Origin: Tabrizicola piscis
GTDB lineage: Bacteria > Pseudomonadota > Alphaproteobacteria > Rhodobacterales > Rhodobacteraceae
DNA length: 64,000 bases
Direction of reading: 5' to 3'
NCBI RefSeq assembly: GCF_003940805.1
Contig: NZ_CP034329.1
Coordinates: forward strand, 62,001-126,000
Positions within the stretch are counted from its first letter, which is position 1. Every line of letters begins with the position of its first letter. The translations under genes and the position numbers were made by a program. Shown one piece after another: positions 9,329 through 17,348 of the stretch. A model generated the notes under the pieces. It searched no databases. It was not told the DNA's origin and saw only the letters and a program-made list of their open reading frames with translations.

Positions 9329-9888
9329 TTCGATGCCTCGGCAGAGGGATCAGTCGCTACAACGAAAGGAGAGGTTTGATCACCAAGTCCCTGCTTGGCC
9401 CGAAGCGCCGAGAGAAGGTGGACGACTTCTTCAACAAGGTCATCGACCCGCGCTCCAACCTTGCGCACCAGGGCAGCATCACGGGCATTCCAGGTCAGAC
9501 GCCCGACCGCCCCCAGTCGGGCAATCTGGTTGAGGTTGTTGCCGACGGCCGACAGCTCCCGCCTGGCCGAAGCGATGGCATCCAGCTCGTCTGCCTGGAT
9601 CGCCAGACGATCGCTTGCCTGTCTGACCAGATGCCTGACTGCCTCGGAAACCGTCAGACCGCTTGCCTCGGCAACCGCCTGAAAGGCTGCATGCTCGTCT
9701 TCCGTGATGCGGATGTTCAGCTTCACCGAAAGCCGCCGCACCTCCTTCCGGTCAAGGCTGCCCTTGATCCGTGACAGCGCCTGGCGGGAACGGCCCATCG
9801 ACCTCGCCACGGCCGCGACGCTCTCGCCAGCGAGGAGCCGCGCCGTGATGGCTGCAGTCTCAGTAGAGGTCAGGCGTGAGCGTGTCAT
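9325..9888 (-). CDS. mobC: MobC-like relaxosome accessory protein
   Basis: 187 residues. The N-terminal half looks like a DNA-binding segment (ITARLLAGESVAAVARSMGRSRQALSRI, a helix-turn-helix-like pattern, quoted here in outline only: AVARSMGRSRQALSRI). It is followed by a ribbon-helix-helix-like stretch (LSVKLNIRITEDEHAAFQ) and the MobC signature LSAVGNNLNQIARLGA. MobC proteins open DNA near nic and help the relaxase. The gene is first in the mobC-relaxase-virD4 operon and lies immediately next to the repeat-rich oriT candidate. Confidence 0.82.
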   Translation of the reverse strand: MTRSRLTSTETAAITARLLAGESVAAVARSMGRSRQALSRIKGSLDRKEVRRLSVKLNIRITEDEHAAFQAVAEASGLTVSEAVRHLVRQASDRLAIQADELDAIASARRELSAVGNNLNQIARLGAVGRLTWNARDAALVRKVGARVDDLVEEVVHLLSALRAKQGLGDQTSPFVVATDPSAEASK

Positions 9889-9948
9889 TGTATCATTACA
9901 TGTGTTTTGCCATCATAGCGCATCATGTACCACACACCACCGTTCCTG

Positions 9949-10041
9949 CCAACCGTCCTCACCGGCCAACCGTCCTCACCGGCCGGTTTCCGCTCCTCCG
10001 AAGAGGAGCCCGCGTGCGGAAAGCGGACAGCCGGTGAGGAC
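9949..10041. repeat. 17-bp tandem repeat with a distal inverted copy
   Basis: The unit CCAACCGTCCTCACCGG occurs exactly twice in tandem (9949-9965 and 9966-9982). The 12-base core GTCCTCACCGGC (9955-9966, 9972-9983) reappears as its reverse complement GCCGGTGAGGAC at 10030-10041. Direct plus inverted repeats beside mobC and a relaxase gene are typical of relaxosome-protein binding sites at oriT. Confidence 0.7.
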
Positions 10042-10366
10042 TCAATATGGCGTCAGGGGTCGGCGGCTTGCCCGCCGACTGCGTCCCTGCGCCCCGGCCG
10101 TCAGGCCTCCGTGCAACGCGAGACCAAAGTGGTCGAGCGCCTTGAAACCTTGGGCTTTGCAGAAGTGTGCGGTCCCTCCATGAGGGCTGTTGGGACGGGC
10201 ACGACAGTCTGAAGGAAGGGCTGCCCGGGAAGAGAAGGGGGGCCGGGGAAGGGGCCTCAAGATGCTTCAAGGCCTGCCCATTGCGGAAGATGGCCGACGA
10301 TGAATGGCTTTGGGCATGAAGCCACAGGCTGGATCGGCGTAGCGTCAACCCGTCACTAGGCGAACT

Positions 10367-10393
10367 GGCAAGCAGGCCGACAGGCAAGCAGGC
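10367..10393. repeat. Direct repeat GGCAAGCAGGC, possible partition or iteron site
   Basis: Two exact 11-base copies 16 bases apart (10367-10377 and 10383-10393), followed downstream by related GCAGGCATGC motifs between about 10499 and 10545. They lie upstream of a ParA/VirC1-like gene, so they may be a centromere-like site or binding sites for the VirC2-like protein. Confidence 0.5.
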
Positions 10394-10871
10394 AGATTGT
10401 CCGGCATGCATCCGGTTGGCGGGTCATATTCGGGATCGTCCCTAGACGGAGGCCTGATGTCACCCTGCCTTCGGATCAGCCGTGCGGACAGGTTCCAACG
10501 CAGGCATGCGGCCTGTCACCTATGCAGGCATGCAGACATGCAACCCGTCATACGGGCCGGAAGGCAGATAGCCTCGATTGCGGCTAGGCCGAAGGAGTGC
10601 TCGGACGCCGCGCCGCAGCATCACGGCTGCGGGAATCCTTAGGAAACATGAAGGCTTCGGCGGTGTGTTACAACTTCCAGCACATGTCATTTGACGTTTC
10701 TGCAACCTTATGCCTAAACGGCGCACCGCACGTCGGTCGGATTAGTGACGCCTTTACAACGGCTTCGCTTGATCTTGGCTTGCCAGCGGTGCATCGCCTT
10801 CCGCAGCGTCATGAAAGAGCGCCGGGCGTCGGTGCAAGGGTATCGAGTACCGTTTGTGGAGGCGTCATTTC

Positions 10872-11636
10872 ATGCAAGTCATTACCATCGTGCAGACCAA
10901 GGGCGGCTCGGGCAAGACCACGACCGCCATGCTTCTCGCATCTGCAGCACTGAACCTCGGGCGCAGCGTCACCCTGATCGACGGTGATGTGAACGCTCAA
11001 CTCGGCCGTTGGCGCGACAGTTTCGAACTGGCCACGTGGGAGAGTGCGCAAAAGCCCGACTGGCCGGAGAGCCTGGCGATCCTCTCGCCACCGGAAAGTG
11101 TTGAAGGGCTTCTGTCGCTCCTCGAGGCCGAGGAAGCGCGCGGCGTCGATCTCGTCGTGATCGACACCCGGCCTGGCACCCACACCGACACCGAGGACTT
11201 CTGCCTGATCTCCGATCTGGTGCTGATCCCAGCCCGCCCCGTCTACGCCGAATGGGACATGACCCATCGCGCCGTCCTCTGGATGGACGACCTCCGCGCC
11301 TCGATTGCCGAGGGCGAGCGGTTCCCGGCGGTTCGGGTCCTCGTCATGGACGCGGGGCCGAAGATCATCGACGCCGCAACCCGGGAAGGGGGAATGGCTC
11401 AACTGCCAAAGCGCGACCAGGACGTGCTGCAAGAGATCCTGCGTCTCGACCATCTCGACGTGATCGTTCCGCATTCGAGGATCCTCGAACAACTCGGCTA
11501 TCACGGCCCCCTTGGACCGGCGGCCCGCGCCAACGCCAAAGCACCCGGCGGTCGGCTGGTGGCGGATGCCATCACACGCCAGCTTGAAGTTGCGGAACTT
11601 GTCCTGACCGGGATCGACGAGGTGATCCCTGCATGA
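10872..11636 (+). CDS. virC1: ParA-family ATPase, VirC1-like
   Basis: 254 residues from the ATG at 10872, with GGAGGC upstream as ribosome binding site; an earlier in-frame start at 10854 lacks one. The deviant Walker A KGGSGKTTT is at about residues 10-18, the Walker A-prime region is VTLIDGDVNAQL, and Walker B is LVVIDTRPG. ParA/MinD-type ATPases partition DNA; the VirC1 subgroup delivers the relaxosome to the T4SS at the cell pole. The position next to oriT and directly before a VirC2-like gene (4-base overlap) favours the VirC1 role, though plasmid partition is also possible. Confidence 0.85.
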   Translation: MQVITIVQTKGGSGKTTTAMLLASAALNLGRSVTLIDGDVNAQLGRWRDSFELATWESAQKPDWPESLAILSPPESVEGLLSLLEAEEARGVDLVVIDTRPGTHTDTEDFCLISDLVLIPARPVYAEWDMTHRAVLWMDDLRASIAEGERFPAVRVLVMDAGPKIIDAATREGGMAQLPKRDQDVLQEILRLDHLDVIVPHSRILEQLGYHGPLGPAARANAKAPGGRLVADAITRQLEVAELVLTGIDEVIPA

Positions 11637-12307
11637 GCCGTTTCCGCCTTCCTGCACGTGTCGCACCCTCCCCGGCGGCGGAAGAACCGGGCCTGCAGAA
11701 CTCCGCCGCACGGTTGCGGTCATCGCGCGAGGTGCAGTCGCGCATTCTTGCCGAACGGCGGGCGCCGGAGCAGGGAGGAAATGTCGAGGGCGTCAAGGCC
11801 CAGCTTCCCGACATGACGACGGAGCACTTGGCCGACCCGGAGTTTGCCGGGAAGAGGGAAGGGGAGAGTCGTCAGTCGCAGTCCCCCGCTTCGCCGCCCG
11901 AATGTGCTGCCAGTGGGTTGGCGAAGCCCCGGAAAGAGAAGCTGGTTGTCCTCTTTCGGCTGCCGTTGGCAGCCGAGAAGCAGCTTGAGCAGATCCCGGG
12001 CGCGGGCGACGTGACCCCAGCCTACATGTTGCGCGCCTTTGCCAAGGAAGCGCGGGCCGAACTGCGGCGGCTCTTGGCGGAAGATGATCTTGCGCCGCAT
12101 GTCGACGAGGCGAAGCGCATCTTCACCATGGCAGCATCGGACATGGCGGTCGGCGAGCCGATGACCGTCTACGCCCAAGGCTCCGCGATCCGGGCTATGC
12201 ATGCGGCACTTGATGACCCATGGCTGATCGAGCCCCGGGCGACGATCGTTGGTGCCTTCCTCGCCGCAATCGCGTCGCAGCTCATCGAGGCGCGACGCGT
12301 CAGGTAG
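11633..12307 (+). CDS. VirC2-like DNA-binding protein
   Basis: 224 residues, overlapping virC1 by 4 bases. The first 90 or so residues are low-complexity and polar. The C-terminal part (about 100-220), starting KEKLVVLFRLPLAAEKQLEQ, has the strand-helix-helix pattern of the ribbon-helix-helix fold found in VirC2, which binds the overdrive sequence next to the T-DNA border and works with VirC1. No catalytic motif is seen. The call rests on gene order and predicted fold; a generic ParB-like partner of ParA is the alternative. Confidence 0.6.
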   Translation: MSRFRLPARVAPSPAAEEPGLQNSAARLRSSREVQSRILAERRAPEQGGNVEGVKAQLPDMTTEHLADPEFAGKREGESRQSQSPASPPECAASGLAKPRKEKLVVLFRLPLAAEKQLEQIPGAGDVTPAYMLRAFAKEARAELRRLLAEDDLAPHVDEAKRIFTMAASDMAVGEPMTVYAQGSAIRAMHAALDDPWLIEPRATIVGAFLAAIASQLIEARRVR

Positions 12308-12346
12308 ACCTCACCCATGCAACAAAAATCGATGAGCTGCCTGCGG

Positions 12347-12772
12347 TTACTCGCAGGCAAGATCGGGCAGCGGCGCTGTCTCGAAGGTCAGGCTGTCAGC
12401 GCTGGTGACCATTGCGAACTCGCCGCCCGTGCGGAAGGTTGCCACCATTTTCGACCAGTCCGCTGCGTCAACCGATGCCTGTGCGGCGATGCCGTTCTTG
12501 ACCGACAGACGGGCCTGTTCGCCCGACTTCGCGAGAACGACGACCATGTCAGGAGCGGCGTCTTTGTCGAAGCGAACCACGAGCGCGCCGTTGGGCGTTG
12601 GCCCGAAGACGCGATCCGGATCGCAGACAAGCCGCACCTCACCCGCCTCGCTGGTGAGCGCGTAGGTCGGCAGGCCACGCTCGACACCGACCGTCCAGGC
12701 GTCAAGCGCGTGGACGGGAACAGACATCGCCGCAAACGCGGAAACAGCCAGAACGGGGGACAGAACATGCAT
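12347..12772 (-). CDS. Small exported protein of unknown function
   Basis: 141 residues from the ATG at 12770-12772. A clear signal peptide (MHVLSPVLAVSAFAAMSVPVHA) would be removed after about residue 22. The mature part is predicted beta-rich, with two cysteines (in VRLVCDPDR and the final DLACE) that could form one disulphide, suggesting a periplasmic protein. No family recognised. It is divergent from the small gene at 12897, and an 8-base inverted repeat lies between them. Confidence 0.65.
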   Translation of the reverse strand: MHVLSPVLAVSAFAAMSVPVHALDAWTVGVERGLPTYALTSEAGEVRLVCDPDRVFGPTPNGALVVRFDKDAAPDMVVVLAKSGEQARLSVKNGIAAQASVDAADWSKMVATFRTGGEFAMVTSADSLTFETAPLPDLACE

Positions 12773-12841
12773 CGACAGGAAAGCCTTTCGTGGTTCGCGT
12801 GGCGACAGCAAAGCACCACTTCTGATGTCGTTAGATATGTT

Positions 12842-12877
12842 CTGACGGCGCCCCTGTCCATGACCACTAGCCGTCAG
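12842..12877. promoter_or_regulatory. Inverted repeat between divergent small genes
   Basis: CTGACGGC (12842-12849) and GCCGTCAG (12870-12877) form a perfect 8-base inverted repeat with a 20-base spacer, between the exported protein gene and the gene at 12897. This is a possible operator controlling both. Confidence 0.35.
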
Positions 12878-12896
12878 CGGATGACAGGAGGCCGGT

Positions 12897-13106
12897 ATGG
12901 AAGAGGTCGCTAGAAGCAGCTCCAAAAGCCCGACCATCGATCGTCGCCTGTGGCGGATCGACCGCGGAGACCGGGAACTCGTCGCAGAACGGCATCGCAC
13001 CGTGAATGGCCGTTTCAGGACCGTGTGGCTGGTCCCGGAAGAAACCCTGCGTGGCGTCCTCTGGGTCGAGGTTGTCGAGGAAACACCGGGCGATCCGTCA
13101 CGATGA
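12897..13106 (+). CDS. Small hypothetical protein
   Basis: 69 residues. The ATG is preceded at 5 bases by a perfect AGGAGG (12886-12891), which makes translation credible. The product is charged, with a beta-like C-terminal half (FRTVWLVPEETLRGVLWVEV). No signal peptide or membrane segment, and no family recognised. Confidence 0.5.
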   Translation: MEEVARSSSKSPTIDRRLWRIDRGDRELVAERHRTVNGRFRTVWLVPEETLRGVLWVEVVEETPGDPSR

Positions 13107-13115
13107 CCCGTCAGC

Positions 13116-13149
13116 TTTATGAATCGGAGCGCATGGATCGATTCATAAA
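13116..13149. promoter_or_regulatory. 11-bp perfect inverted repeat upstream of WGR gene
   Basis: TTTATGAATCG (13116-13126) and CGATTCATAAA (13139-13149) are perfect reverse complements around a 12-base spacer. The site is in the leader of the WGR-domain gene, 54 bases before its likely start, and is AT-richer than its surroundings. The spacing, about two helical turns centre to centre, fits a dimeric repressor operator. Confidence 0.6.
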
Positions 13150-13202
13150 TGCAATTGGACTTGGAGAGTAACAAGGCGGAGTCTGTGCAGGGGAGGACCG
13201 CC

Positions 13203-13463
13203 TTGGCTCTGGCACATCTGCACCGCATCGACCCTCAGGCCAACATGGCGCGGTTCTACTGCATCGATGTCGCGGCGACGCTGTTCGGAGACGTCAGCGT
13301 CTTGCGAACCTGGGGCCGGATCGGAACGCACGGGCGGACGAGTTTCGAGACCTGCACCACCGTGGAAGATGCTGAGATATCCGCGACTCTGACGCTCCGT
13401 GAGAAGATGCGGCGGGGCTACTTGCCTGCCGGCCAAATGCTGCCGCCAGACCTTGCGGTGTGA
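13203..13463 (+). CDS. Stand-alone WGR-domain protein
   Basis: 86 residues if translation starts at the TTG at 13203, which has a strong ribosome binding site (GGGGAGG, 13190-13196). The in-frame ATG at 13149 (104 residues) has none and lies in an inverted repeat. The WGR domain is visible: HRIDPQANMARFYCIDV at the start and VLRTWGRIGTHGR with the defining Trp-Gly-Arg. WGR domains bind nucleic acid in PARPs and occur alone in many alphaproteobacterial plasmids, where their role is unknown. The gene at 23971-24231 is a paralogue of the same length. Confidence 0.75.
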   Translation: MALAHLHRIDPQANMARFYCIDVAATLFGDVSVLRTWGRIGTHGRTSFETCTTVEDAEISATLTLREKMRRGYLPAGQMLPPDLAV

Positions 13464-13469
13464 GATCTG

Positions 13470-13832
13470 TCAGACCTTGCGCTGAAGCCTGCCTTCCAGC
13501 TCGGCCCCTGCCTCGATGGCGATCTGCTCATGGGTGACATCTGCCTGCACGACTGCACTCGACGCGAGCTGAACGTTTCGCGCCGAGATCATTCCAGAAA
13601 CCGCCCCAAGCACGACGAGGTCGTGGGCGACGACGGAACCTTCAACACGACCTGAACCAGCCACGGTGATCTCCGGCGCCCGCAGTGAGCCAACGACATT
13701 GCCTTGGACCTCGATCGGTCCACTGGAGGTGGCATCGCCTTCGACGACAAGGTCCTGCGCGAAGACGCTGCGACGAGCGTTCGAACTTGCCGGGTCCGGC
13801 CAACGGTCCAAATCGCCATGTGGAGTCTTCAT
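13470..13832 (-). CDS. Bactofilin family protein
   Basis: 120 residues. From about residue 23 the protein shows the repeating right-handed beta-helix pattern of bactofilins (DUF583): DLVVEGDATSSGPIEVQGNV, GSLRAPEITVAGSGRVEGSV, then VLGAVSGMISARNV, with short unstructured ends. Bactofilins polymerise without nucleotide into filaments that scaffold cell-wall or polar processes. It is unusual cargo on a plasmid and stands alone, convergent with the WGR gene. Confidence 0.85.
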   Translation of the reverse strand: MKTPHGDLDRWPDPASSNARRSVFAQDLVVEGDATSSGPIEVQGNVVGSLRAPEITVAGSGRVEGSVVAHDLVVLGAVSGMISARNVQLASSAVVQADVTHEQIAIEAGAELEGRLQRKV

Positions 13833-14393
13833 CTTGGTGCTGCCTCAGCTCAACTTCGTACCGCACGACTGGACCAGAAGCGAAACGAAAGGGCAACGCG
13901 CGGCGCTGTGATCGGCGAAGAAGTGCAATAGCCGTCGGCGCTGCACAACACGTCCGACCAGGGTTGTTGCCGGTCGTCCCTCGTGAGCTATAGATTTTGT
14001 GTCTATCGTTCATCCGAGACCTTCGGACCGTTGGTTGTGTGGTCCACTGTTGGAACGATGACAATGAACGGCTAGGGTTTTCCTGTGAACTTCCGGCCGG
14101 GGTCGTGATGATGAAACACGAAGAGCGTGATAGCCCGACCGGTACCGCCTTCAACTTCAGGCATGAGCATGTCGAAGGCGAGATGCAGCGGCGCCTCGCT
14201 CTTCCCTTTGATGCCTGGGAACCCATCGGCAGGGGAGAGTCCCTAACAAGAAGAGCTCGAGCTCATCTTGCCCGCGTTGCCGGATTCGGCAACGGAGACA
14301 TGGCCTGATACGTTCGAGTCGAACCCACTGGCCGACCGCGACCTTGTCGTCACAGCTGTCCAGATCCTATGCGTGACCGTTGGTCCGACTGCT
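13833..14393. other. About 560 bp without a confident gene
   Basis: An open frame on the + strand ends at 14308; from the ATG pair at 14108/14111 it would give about 66 residues (MKHEERDSPTGTAFNF…), but no good ribosome binding site precedes it and no family is recognised. Otherwise I see no RNA gene or element. The stretch probably holds the bactofilin promoter (leftward) and the Fic promoter (rightward). Confidence 0.3.
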
Positions 14394-14446
14394 AATGGGT
14401 GTAATTGGGTTCCGAATTGGGTTGCAGAAAATGGGTGTTATTGGGT
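14394..14446. repeat. 17-bp direct repeat immediately before the Fic start
   Basis: AATGGGTGTAATTGGGT (14394-14410) and AATGGGTGTTATTGGGT (14430-14446) match at 16 of 17 bases, with start points 36 bases apart. The second copy ends at the base before the Fic ATG (14447). Each copy itself contains two TGGGT-like halves. Possible operator or attenuator for fic. Confidence 0.55.
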
Positions 14447-15507
14447 ATGAGATTGGATATGATCCAGACCCATACGCTCCGCATCACTCCGACCTTTCTC
14501 TCGATCATCGCCGAGATCGACGAGTTCAAAGGCGCATGGCGCGCACTCGGAAGTCTCGCCCCCGAGCGTCTGTCCGCCTTACGCCGTGTCGCCACCATCG
14601 AGAGCATCGGCTCTTCGACACGCATCGAGGGAAGCCGGCTCTCCGATCAGGAGGTTCAGCGTCTGCTCTCCAATCTCGACATCCAGACCTTCTCGACCCG
14701 GGACGAAGAGGAGGTCGCTGGCTACGCTCAGGTCATGGACACAGTCTTCGCTTCGTGGCGCGACATCGATGTGACCGAGAACCATATCCGCCAGTTGCAC
14801 CGGGACCTCCTGCGGTACAGCAGCAAAGACCAGCGACACAGGGGGCCTGGAAGACCGCGCCAAACTCGATCGCAGCTTTCGACGAGGCAGGGCAGCAGCT
14901 TGGCGTGGTGTTTGAGACCGCCAGCCCCTTTGACACGCCGGGCCGCATTGCTGAACTGATCGACTGGTACAACGCCGCCACCCAGGACCATGATCTGCAT
15001 CCGCTGCTACTGATCGGAATCTTCGTCGTGGTCTTTCTCGAAATCCATCCGTTCCAGGACGGCAACGGGCGTCTCAGCCGGATCCTGACCACCTTGCTGC
15101 TTTTGCGCTCAGGCTATGCCTATGTCCCATACTCATCCCTCGAAAGCGTGATCGAGCAAAGCAAAGAGGCCTATTACCTGGCACTGCGGCAGACCCAGGG
15201 GACGATCAGGTCCGACACTCCGGACTGGGGACCCTGGCTCGGCTTCTTCTTGTCCGCACTGCAGCGCCAAATGCTTCGATTGCGCTCGAAAGTTGAGCGT
15301 GAGCGGCTGCTGATGGGCAGCCTTCCGGAAGTTTCTGCGAAACTTCTCGACCTCGTGCGCGATCATGGTCGCCTAACAATCGGCGACGCCGAGCGCCTGA
15401 CCGGCCAGAATCGCAACACGCTGAAGCAGCACTTCCGCACACTTGTCGCGGATGGCCACCTCAGCCTGAACGGTGCCGGGAGGGGGGCCTGGTACTCACT
15501 CCGATAA
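14447..15507 (+). pseudogene. Fic-family AMPylase, one-base frameshift
   Basis: A Fic (DUF4172-Fic-wHTH type) protein of about 353 residues is split between two frames. The first frame (from the ATG at 14447) runs through LHRDLLRYSSKDQRHRG. The homology continues in another frame with AWKTAPNSIAAFDEAG. The break is at a run of five G (14841-14845); six G would restore one frame. The N-terminal part has the self-inhibitory motif STRIEG of class II Fic proteins. The second part has the intact active site HPFQDGNGRLSR and a C-terminal winged helix (NRNTLKQHFRTLVADGHL). Fic enzymes transfer AMP to target proteins. It may be dead, a read error, or rescued by slippage on the G run. Confidence 0.85.
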
Positions 15508-15589
15508 TTTTGATTATGTAATTTGTATGCGCTGCATGCTGTCAATTGGCCAATCGCACCCGCACTACGCAAGACTTGGGGTCAGTCTT

Positions 15590-17341
15590 CTAGCGGTTAC
15601 TCTGACGTCGCCAAGACAAAACAGCCTTCTCAATCTCTGCCTTCGGGACATCCCCAGCCCATCGATCCCAGAATTCAACTGTCGCGCTGTTTGGCTTGAA
15701 CCTTGGCTCGCCGACCCGAACCCGCGTAGGCAGAAGGCTTGCGTCGCCGACAACAAGAGCTTCGCCTACGTCTAGAACAGGAAGCAGGTCCCCGAACCCT
15801 CCAAGGCTGTCAGGGAGGAGCCGCCGAATAACCGCTTGATCGTCTCCGTTCGTCAGGCGCATGGCAATTACGTTGTTGCACTGGCTCAGGACTGTGCGAT
15901 TGACCTCGGAAGGCCGCTGGCTGATGACTACCAAGCCCATGCCGTACTTCCGTCCTTCCTTTGCGATCCGTTCGAAGATGCCGACCGAGATGTCGTCAAC
16001 CCCGTCACGTCCCGCGCGCTCGGGGATGTAGAGATGAGCTTCATCACAGAATAGCGCAACAGGATGACGCGCATCGGCAGGCGTCCATTGCGTGATATTG
16101 AAAATAAGCCGTGCGATCAGGCTGACCATCAAAGGTAAAATGTCCGATGGCACCTCTGAAAAGTCGATGATCTTGATTCCACCATTCTTGTCGGCCTGAA
16201 TACCTCTACTACCTGTCAGCAAGTGCGCCAGTTTAGGCAACCATTCCATGGTCATGCATTCTGCATGAGGTTGGAAAAGGAACCCTAGCCGTCGATCAAG
16301 TTGTTTCGCCTCAAATCGCGCGATCAAGCGACTGAGCTTGCCGTTAAAGTCTCCAGCCTTGTCTGTGCCAGGCTTGGCACCCTCAACTCTCTCCCTGTCC
16401 AAAAATGAGAGGCGCTCGAGTATAGCCTTCAGCGGAAACGGAACCGGACTATCCACCGTGAAGTTCGCTAAAACTTCTGAATGGCCGCCATCCTGCAGGA
16501 ATTTTCGCTTGGCGTCAGTAATACTGTTCGCCATTACCATCGCCTGATTTGGTGCGTTCTGGTCAGAACGGTCAACAAAAAGCGACACCATGGCTTCGTA
16601 GCCAAGAAGCCAGTAGGGAAGATAGAGCACGCCCTGATCTAGAGCTACACTAGTCCCTAAATCACCAGGTCCAGCGACCCGCAGGTGTCGGAATTCAGGT
16701 CCACTGAGCGTTTTGTATTCCCCATGAATGTCGAAGAGAATAGCGTTGGCTTGATCCAGAGCGGCTACTTGATCCAGCATCCGAGCCGTTGTGTAGGACT
16801 TTCCTGAGCCGGTACTTCCGACCACAATCGCATGCCTTTGAAAGAGCTTGTTGCCATTCAGAAACGCTGTGGCGTTCTCATCGAGCGTGTATTTTCCCAG
16901 CTCAAGCTGCGGTCCGTCGCCCGTAACGTTTGATATGACCTGCATGAAGTCCGTAAGGCGCTTTCCCTCGAGGGCAAAGCAGTTCGCGTCAATTTCTGGC
17001 ACGGTTTCCAGAGTGCGCCTGAAGACGTTTTCGGCCAGTCCAAGTTTAGCAATCAACGTGCCTATCAACGAAATACGAACAAGGTTGTTCTCAGGAAGCT
17101 CAATAATACCATCTGCTTCCACCGCTTCAGCGTCTGGTGTCGCGTCCGAGGCCTTCCGGGTTATCCTAGAGACAACGCCAACGAGATGTTGCCCGGCCTT
17201 GCTACTTTGGATCGCCACGAGCCTGTTGACCTGAACGCGCTTCAGTCGCTCAAGCTCATCGACGCGCACAACGACGATCGCGGTGTCTACGGCGATAATC
17301 TTGCCAAGCGCTTCGGCATCCTCGTAATCAAAAATCGGCAT
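15590..17341 (-). CDS. herA: HerA-like ATPase of a SIR2-HerA defence pair
   Basis: 583 residues. An N-terminal HAS-barrel-like beta domain (about 1-90) precedes a FtsK/HerA motor with Walker A GSTGSGKS (175-182), Walker B FCDEAH (431-436) and a sensor-like VVISQRPSEV (471-480). HerA proteins form DNA-translocating hexamers. Here the gene starts 7 bases after the SIR2 stop, with GAGG as ribosome binding site, and no NurA nuclease is present. SIR2-HerA pairs are an established anti-phage system in which the complex depletes NAD+ and acts on DNA. It is the last gene of the leftward type IIG-SIR2-HerA operon and is convergent with fic. Confidence 0.9.
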   Translation of the reverse strand: MPIFDYEDAEALGKIIAVDTAIVVVRVDELERLKRVQVNRLVAIQSSKAGQHLVGVVSRITRKASDATPDAEAVEADGIIELPENNLVRISLIGTLIAKLGLAENVFRRTLETVPEIDANCFALEGKRLTDFMQVISNVTGDGPQLELGKYTLDENATAFLNGNKLFQRHAIVVGSTGSGKSYTTARMLDQVAALDQANAILFDIHGEYKTLSGPEFRHLRVAGPGDLGTSVALDQGVLYLPYWLLGYEAMVSLFVDRSDQNAPNQAMVMANSITDAKRKFLQDGGHSEVLANFTVDSPVPFPLKAILERLSFLDRERVEGAKPGTDKAGDFNGKLSRLIARFEAKQLDRRLGFLFQPHAECMTMEWLPKLAHLLTGSRGIQADKNGGIKIIDFSEVPSDILPLMVSLIARLIFNITQWTPADARHPVALFCDEAHLYIPERAGRDGVDDISVGIFERIAKEGRKYGMGLVVISQRPSEVNRTVLSQCNNVIAMRLTNGDDQAVIRRLLPDSLGGFGDLLPVLDVGEALVVGDASLLPTRVRVGEPRFKPNSATVEFWDRWAGDVPKAEIEKAVLSWRRQSNR

Positions 17342-17348
17342 TTCAACC

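Larger units (their letters stand above)
9889..10871. other. Gene-free 983-bp region: oriT and partition-site candidate
   Basis: No convincing gene on either strand. It lies between divergent mobC (leftward) and virC1/parA (rightward), the usual place for oriT and its overdrive. It holds a 17-bp tandem repeat (9949-9982) whose 12-bp core recurs inverted at 10030-10041, a second cluster with GGCAAGCAGGC twice (10367-10377, 10383-10393) and several CAGGCATG-type motifs (about 10500-10545), and a TTGACG box at 10691-10696 that could be the -35 of the parA promoter (17 bases before CTAAAC at 10714). The nic site cannot be placed from sequence alone. Confidence 0.55.

Noticed and set aside
9901-10560. 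Possible CRISPR array from the short repeats
   Set aside because: Repeats are only 11-17 bases, few and irregular in spacing, with no cas genes.
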